DNA of 64,000 nt, from the NCBI RefSeq assembly GCF_051851555.1, contig NZ_JBPDVH010000002.1:1-64000 (forward strand), read 5' to 3'. Each line of letters begins with the position of its first letter. Positions within the stretch are counted from its first letter, which is position 1. The notes under the pieces are model-generated. The model was not told the DNA's origin. It searched no databases and saw only the letters and a list, made by a program, of their open reading frames with translations. Origin of the DNA: Lonepinella sp051851555 (GTDB taxonomy: Bacteria; Pseudomonadota; Gammaproteobacteria; Enterobacterales; Pasteurellaceae). The translations under genes were made by a program, and so were the position numbers. Below are positions 62,731 through 64,000 of this stretch, one piece after another.

Positions 62731-63273
62731 TTAATGTCCTGCAAAATCCACCAGAGTAAAAGGTTCAACGCCCAATTTACGTAAACGTTCTTCGCCGCCT
62801 AATTCTGGTAAACTGATCACAAAAGCCGCATGTTTAACTTCGCCGCCTAAACGCTGAACCAATTTCACGCAAGCCTCGAGCGTGCCACCTGTGGCTAATA
62901 AATCATCAATAATTAACACCTTATCACCCGCTTGAATCGAATCCGAATGGATTTCTAAGGTATCTTCACCATATTCTAATTGGTAATTTTGTGAAATCAC
63001 GGCACGAGGTAATTTCCCTGGTTTACGCACTAAAATAAAAGGTAAACCTAACGCAATGGCGACCGGTGCACCAAAAATAAAACCACGTGACTCGGTACCA
63101 ATAATTTTGGTAATACCCACATCTTTAAATTGTGCCGCCATGAGATTAACGGTTGCGCTAAAGGCCTCTGGCACTTCAGTTAAACTGGTGATGTCACGGA
63201 AAATAATTCCCTCTTTCGGATAATTAGGAATGGATTTAATCGAAGATTTAATAAGCTGTAATTGTTCGTTCAT
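62731..63273 (-). CDS. apt: adenine phosphoribosyltransferase
   Basis: Apt salvages adenine to AMP with PRPP. The 180-residue protein has the Apt start MNEQLQLIKSSIKSIPNYPKEG, GTESRGFIFGAPVA near residue 64 and the PRPP motif KVLIIDDLLATGGT near residue 122. The start at 63273 is preferred over an ATG four codons upstream. The apt-dnaX order is the same as in E. coli and H. influenzae. Confidence 0.97.
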   Translation of the reverse strand: MNEQLQLIKSSIKSIPNYPKEGIIFRDITSLTEVPEAFSATVNLMAAQFKDVGITKIIGTESRGFIFGAPVAIALGLPFILVRKPGKLPRAVISQNYQLEYGEDTLEIHSDSIQAGDKVLIIDDLLATGGTLEACVKLVQRLGGEVKHAAFVISLPELGGEERLRKLGVEPFTLVDFAGH

Positions 63274-63377
63274 TTTGTCGCCCAAAGTGCGGTCAGAATG
63301 TTGACCTTTTATAAAATTAACGCTGTGAATGTAAAGAAATTTGCCTTAAATTGCAAGCGTTATAGTAAAAATATTTG

Positions 63378-64000
63378 TTAATTTGAATAAATATCTTCGC
63401 CGTTTTTACGGGTACGGAATAATTGCAAAATCCACGCATATTGCTCGGGCGTTTGCCCCACAAAATATTCAATGATTTCATTCATGGCTCGAGCCGATTG
63501 TACAGGATCATCGGTTAATGTCATCGGCGCTAAAATTTCCATTTGGTATTTACCTGCCTGTGCGTTATAGCGAGGGAACATTGGAATCACCACCGCCTTG
63601 GCTAATTTCGCCATTTTATTTAAACCCGGTAAGGTGGCCTTATAGGTGGCGAAAAAATCGACAAACTCACTGGCCTCTGCACCAAAATCTTCATCCGGTA
63701 AGTAATAGCCCATATCCCCTTTTTTCACCATAGATAAAAAAGGTTTAATGCCATTTTGACGGGTGTGCATTTTGCCACCAAAGCGTACTCTTGTTCTCGT
63801 CCAAAGCCAATCAATCAACAAATTACGGTGTGGATTAAACATTGACGTCATCGGCATTCCGTGGGTGTGTAAAATAATCCCCGAGGCATCAATGGACCAG
63901 CTATGCGGCACCAATAAAATAATATTATGGCCGTTGGCTTTAGCTTGTTGAATATGTTCAATGCCTAAAAATTCACTGCGTTGTTGCAAATGTTTTTTAG
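63378..64000 (-). CDS. lpxM: lipid A myristoyltransferase LpxM (5' end beyond window)
   Basis: This late acyltransferase of lipid A synthesis is partial, with about 207 C-terminal codons inside the window and the frame open to the edge. Visible motifs are VPHSWSIDASGI, RFGGKMHTRQNGIKPFLSMV, GYYLPDEDFG and EFVDFFATYKATLP, followed by PEQYAWILQLFRTRKNGE. These fit LpxM better than LpxL. The usual length is about 310-325 residues, so roughly 110 are missing. The expected catalytic HxxxxD motif would lie in the missing part. Confidence 0.88.
   Translation of the reverse strand, partial: KKHLQQRSEFLGIEHIQQAKANGHNIILLVPHSWSIDASGIILHTHGMPMTSMFNPHRNLLIDWLWTRTRVRFGGKMHTRQNGIKPFLSMVKKGDMGYYLPDEDFGAEASEFVDFFATYKATLPGLNKMAKLAKAVVIPMFPRYNAQAGKYQMEILAPMTLTDDPVQSARAMNEIIEYFVGQTPEQYAWILQLFRTRKNGEDIYSN

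Overview
This window comes from the chromosome of a member of the Pasteurellaceae. The main evidence is the very frequent 9-mer AAGTGCGGT and its complement, the Hin-type DNA uptake signal sequence (USS) of the Haemophilus/Pasteurella/Aggregatibacter branch. It occurs inside genes and as inverted pairs that serve as terminators. AT-rich composition, Haemophilus-like proteins and the gene orders tgt-hemerythrin-tusA-yajC-secDF, thiQ-bioB and msrAB-ccdA-tlpA agree with this. The species cannot be fixed from sequence alone. The enterobacterial common antigen (ECA) locus combined with Hin-type USS argues for a genus outside H. influenzae itself.

Layout. 1-393: minus-strand tRNA-Arg(CCG), tRNA-His and tRNA-Pro under a stable-RNA promoter, running straight into an rRNA-type leader with boxA at the window edge. 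536-9158: a minus-strand ECA operon (wecA-wzzE-wecB-wecC-wzxE-wecF-wzyE-wecG) without the dTDP-Fuc4NAc synthesis genes. 9312-14707: hemL, then the periplasmic methionine sulfoxide repair set (msrAB, ccdA, tlpA), then ettA. 14821-21686: serS, rarA, lolA, ftsK and lrp, with a 67-bp tandem palindromic repeat between rarA and lolA. 21890-29019: sirB2-like gene, yciH, pyrF, lapB, lapA, ihfB, rpsA, cmk and argF. 29076-33540: a histidine-rich metal-binding protein, bioB, an orphan thiQ, a compact type I toxin-antitoxin candidate, a TorD-family chaperone and trhP (yegQ). 33600-40944: a secreted 5'-nucleotidase, an unrecognised membrane-anchored coiled-coil protein, valS, an Mrr-type nuclease, a truncated zeta-like kinase with its small partner, and holC. 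41074-47915: queA, a large nested inverted repeat, tgt, a hemerythrin-like protein, a TusA-like protein, yajC, secD and secF. 48015-63989: radA, ygiF, the ykaA-like/pit phosphate pair, an SH3 protein, cca, lolB, ispE, prs, accA, pdxY, tilS, dnaX, apt and a partial lpxM.

Most of the window is core housekeeping. The accessory signal lies in four places. The first is 31172-31473, where a 39-residue hydrophobic peptide with a strong but foldable ribosome binding site is opposed by an antisense RNA with its own extended -10 promoter and terminator. It sits exactly where thiB and thiP would be expected upstream of thiQ. The second is 39249-40496, where a broken toxin-like P-loop gene keeps an intact small partner and lies next to an Mrr-type nuclease. 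The third is 35423-36301, a lone unknown gene. The fourth is 42166-42804, a gene-free nested inverted repeat. dnaX also carries an A10 slippery run, with a -1 stop at almost the same codon as the E. coli gamma-subunit frameshift.
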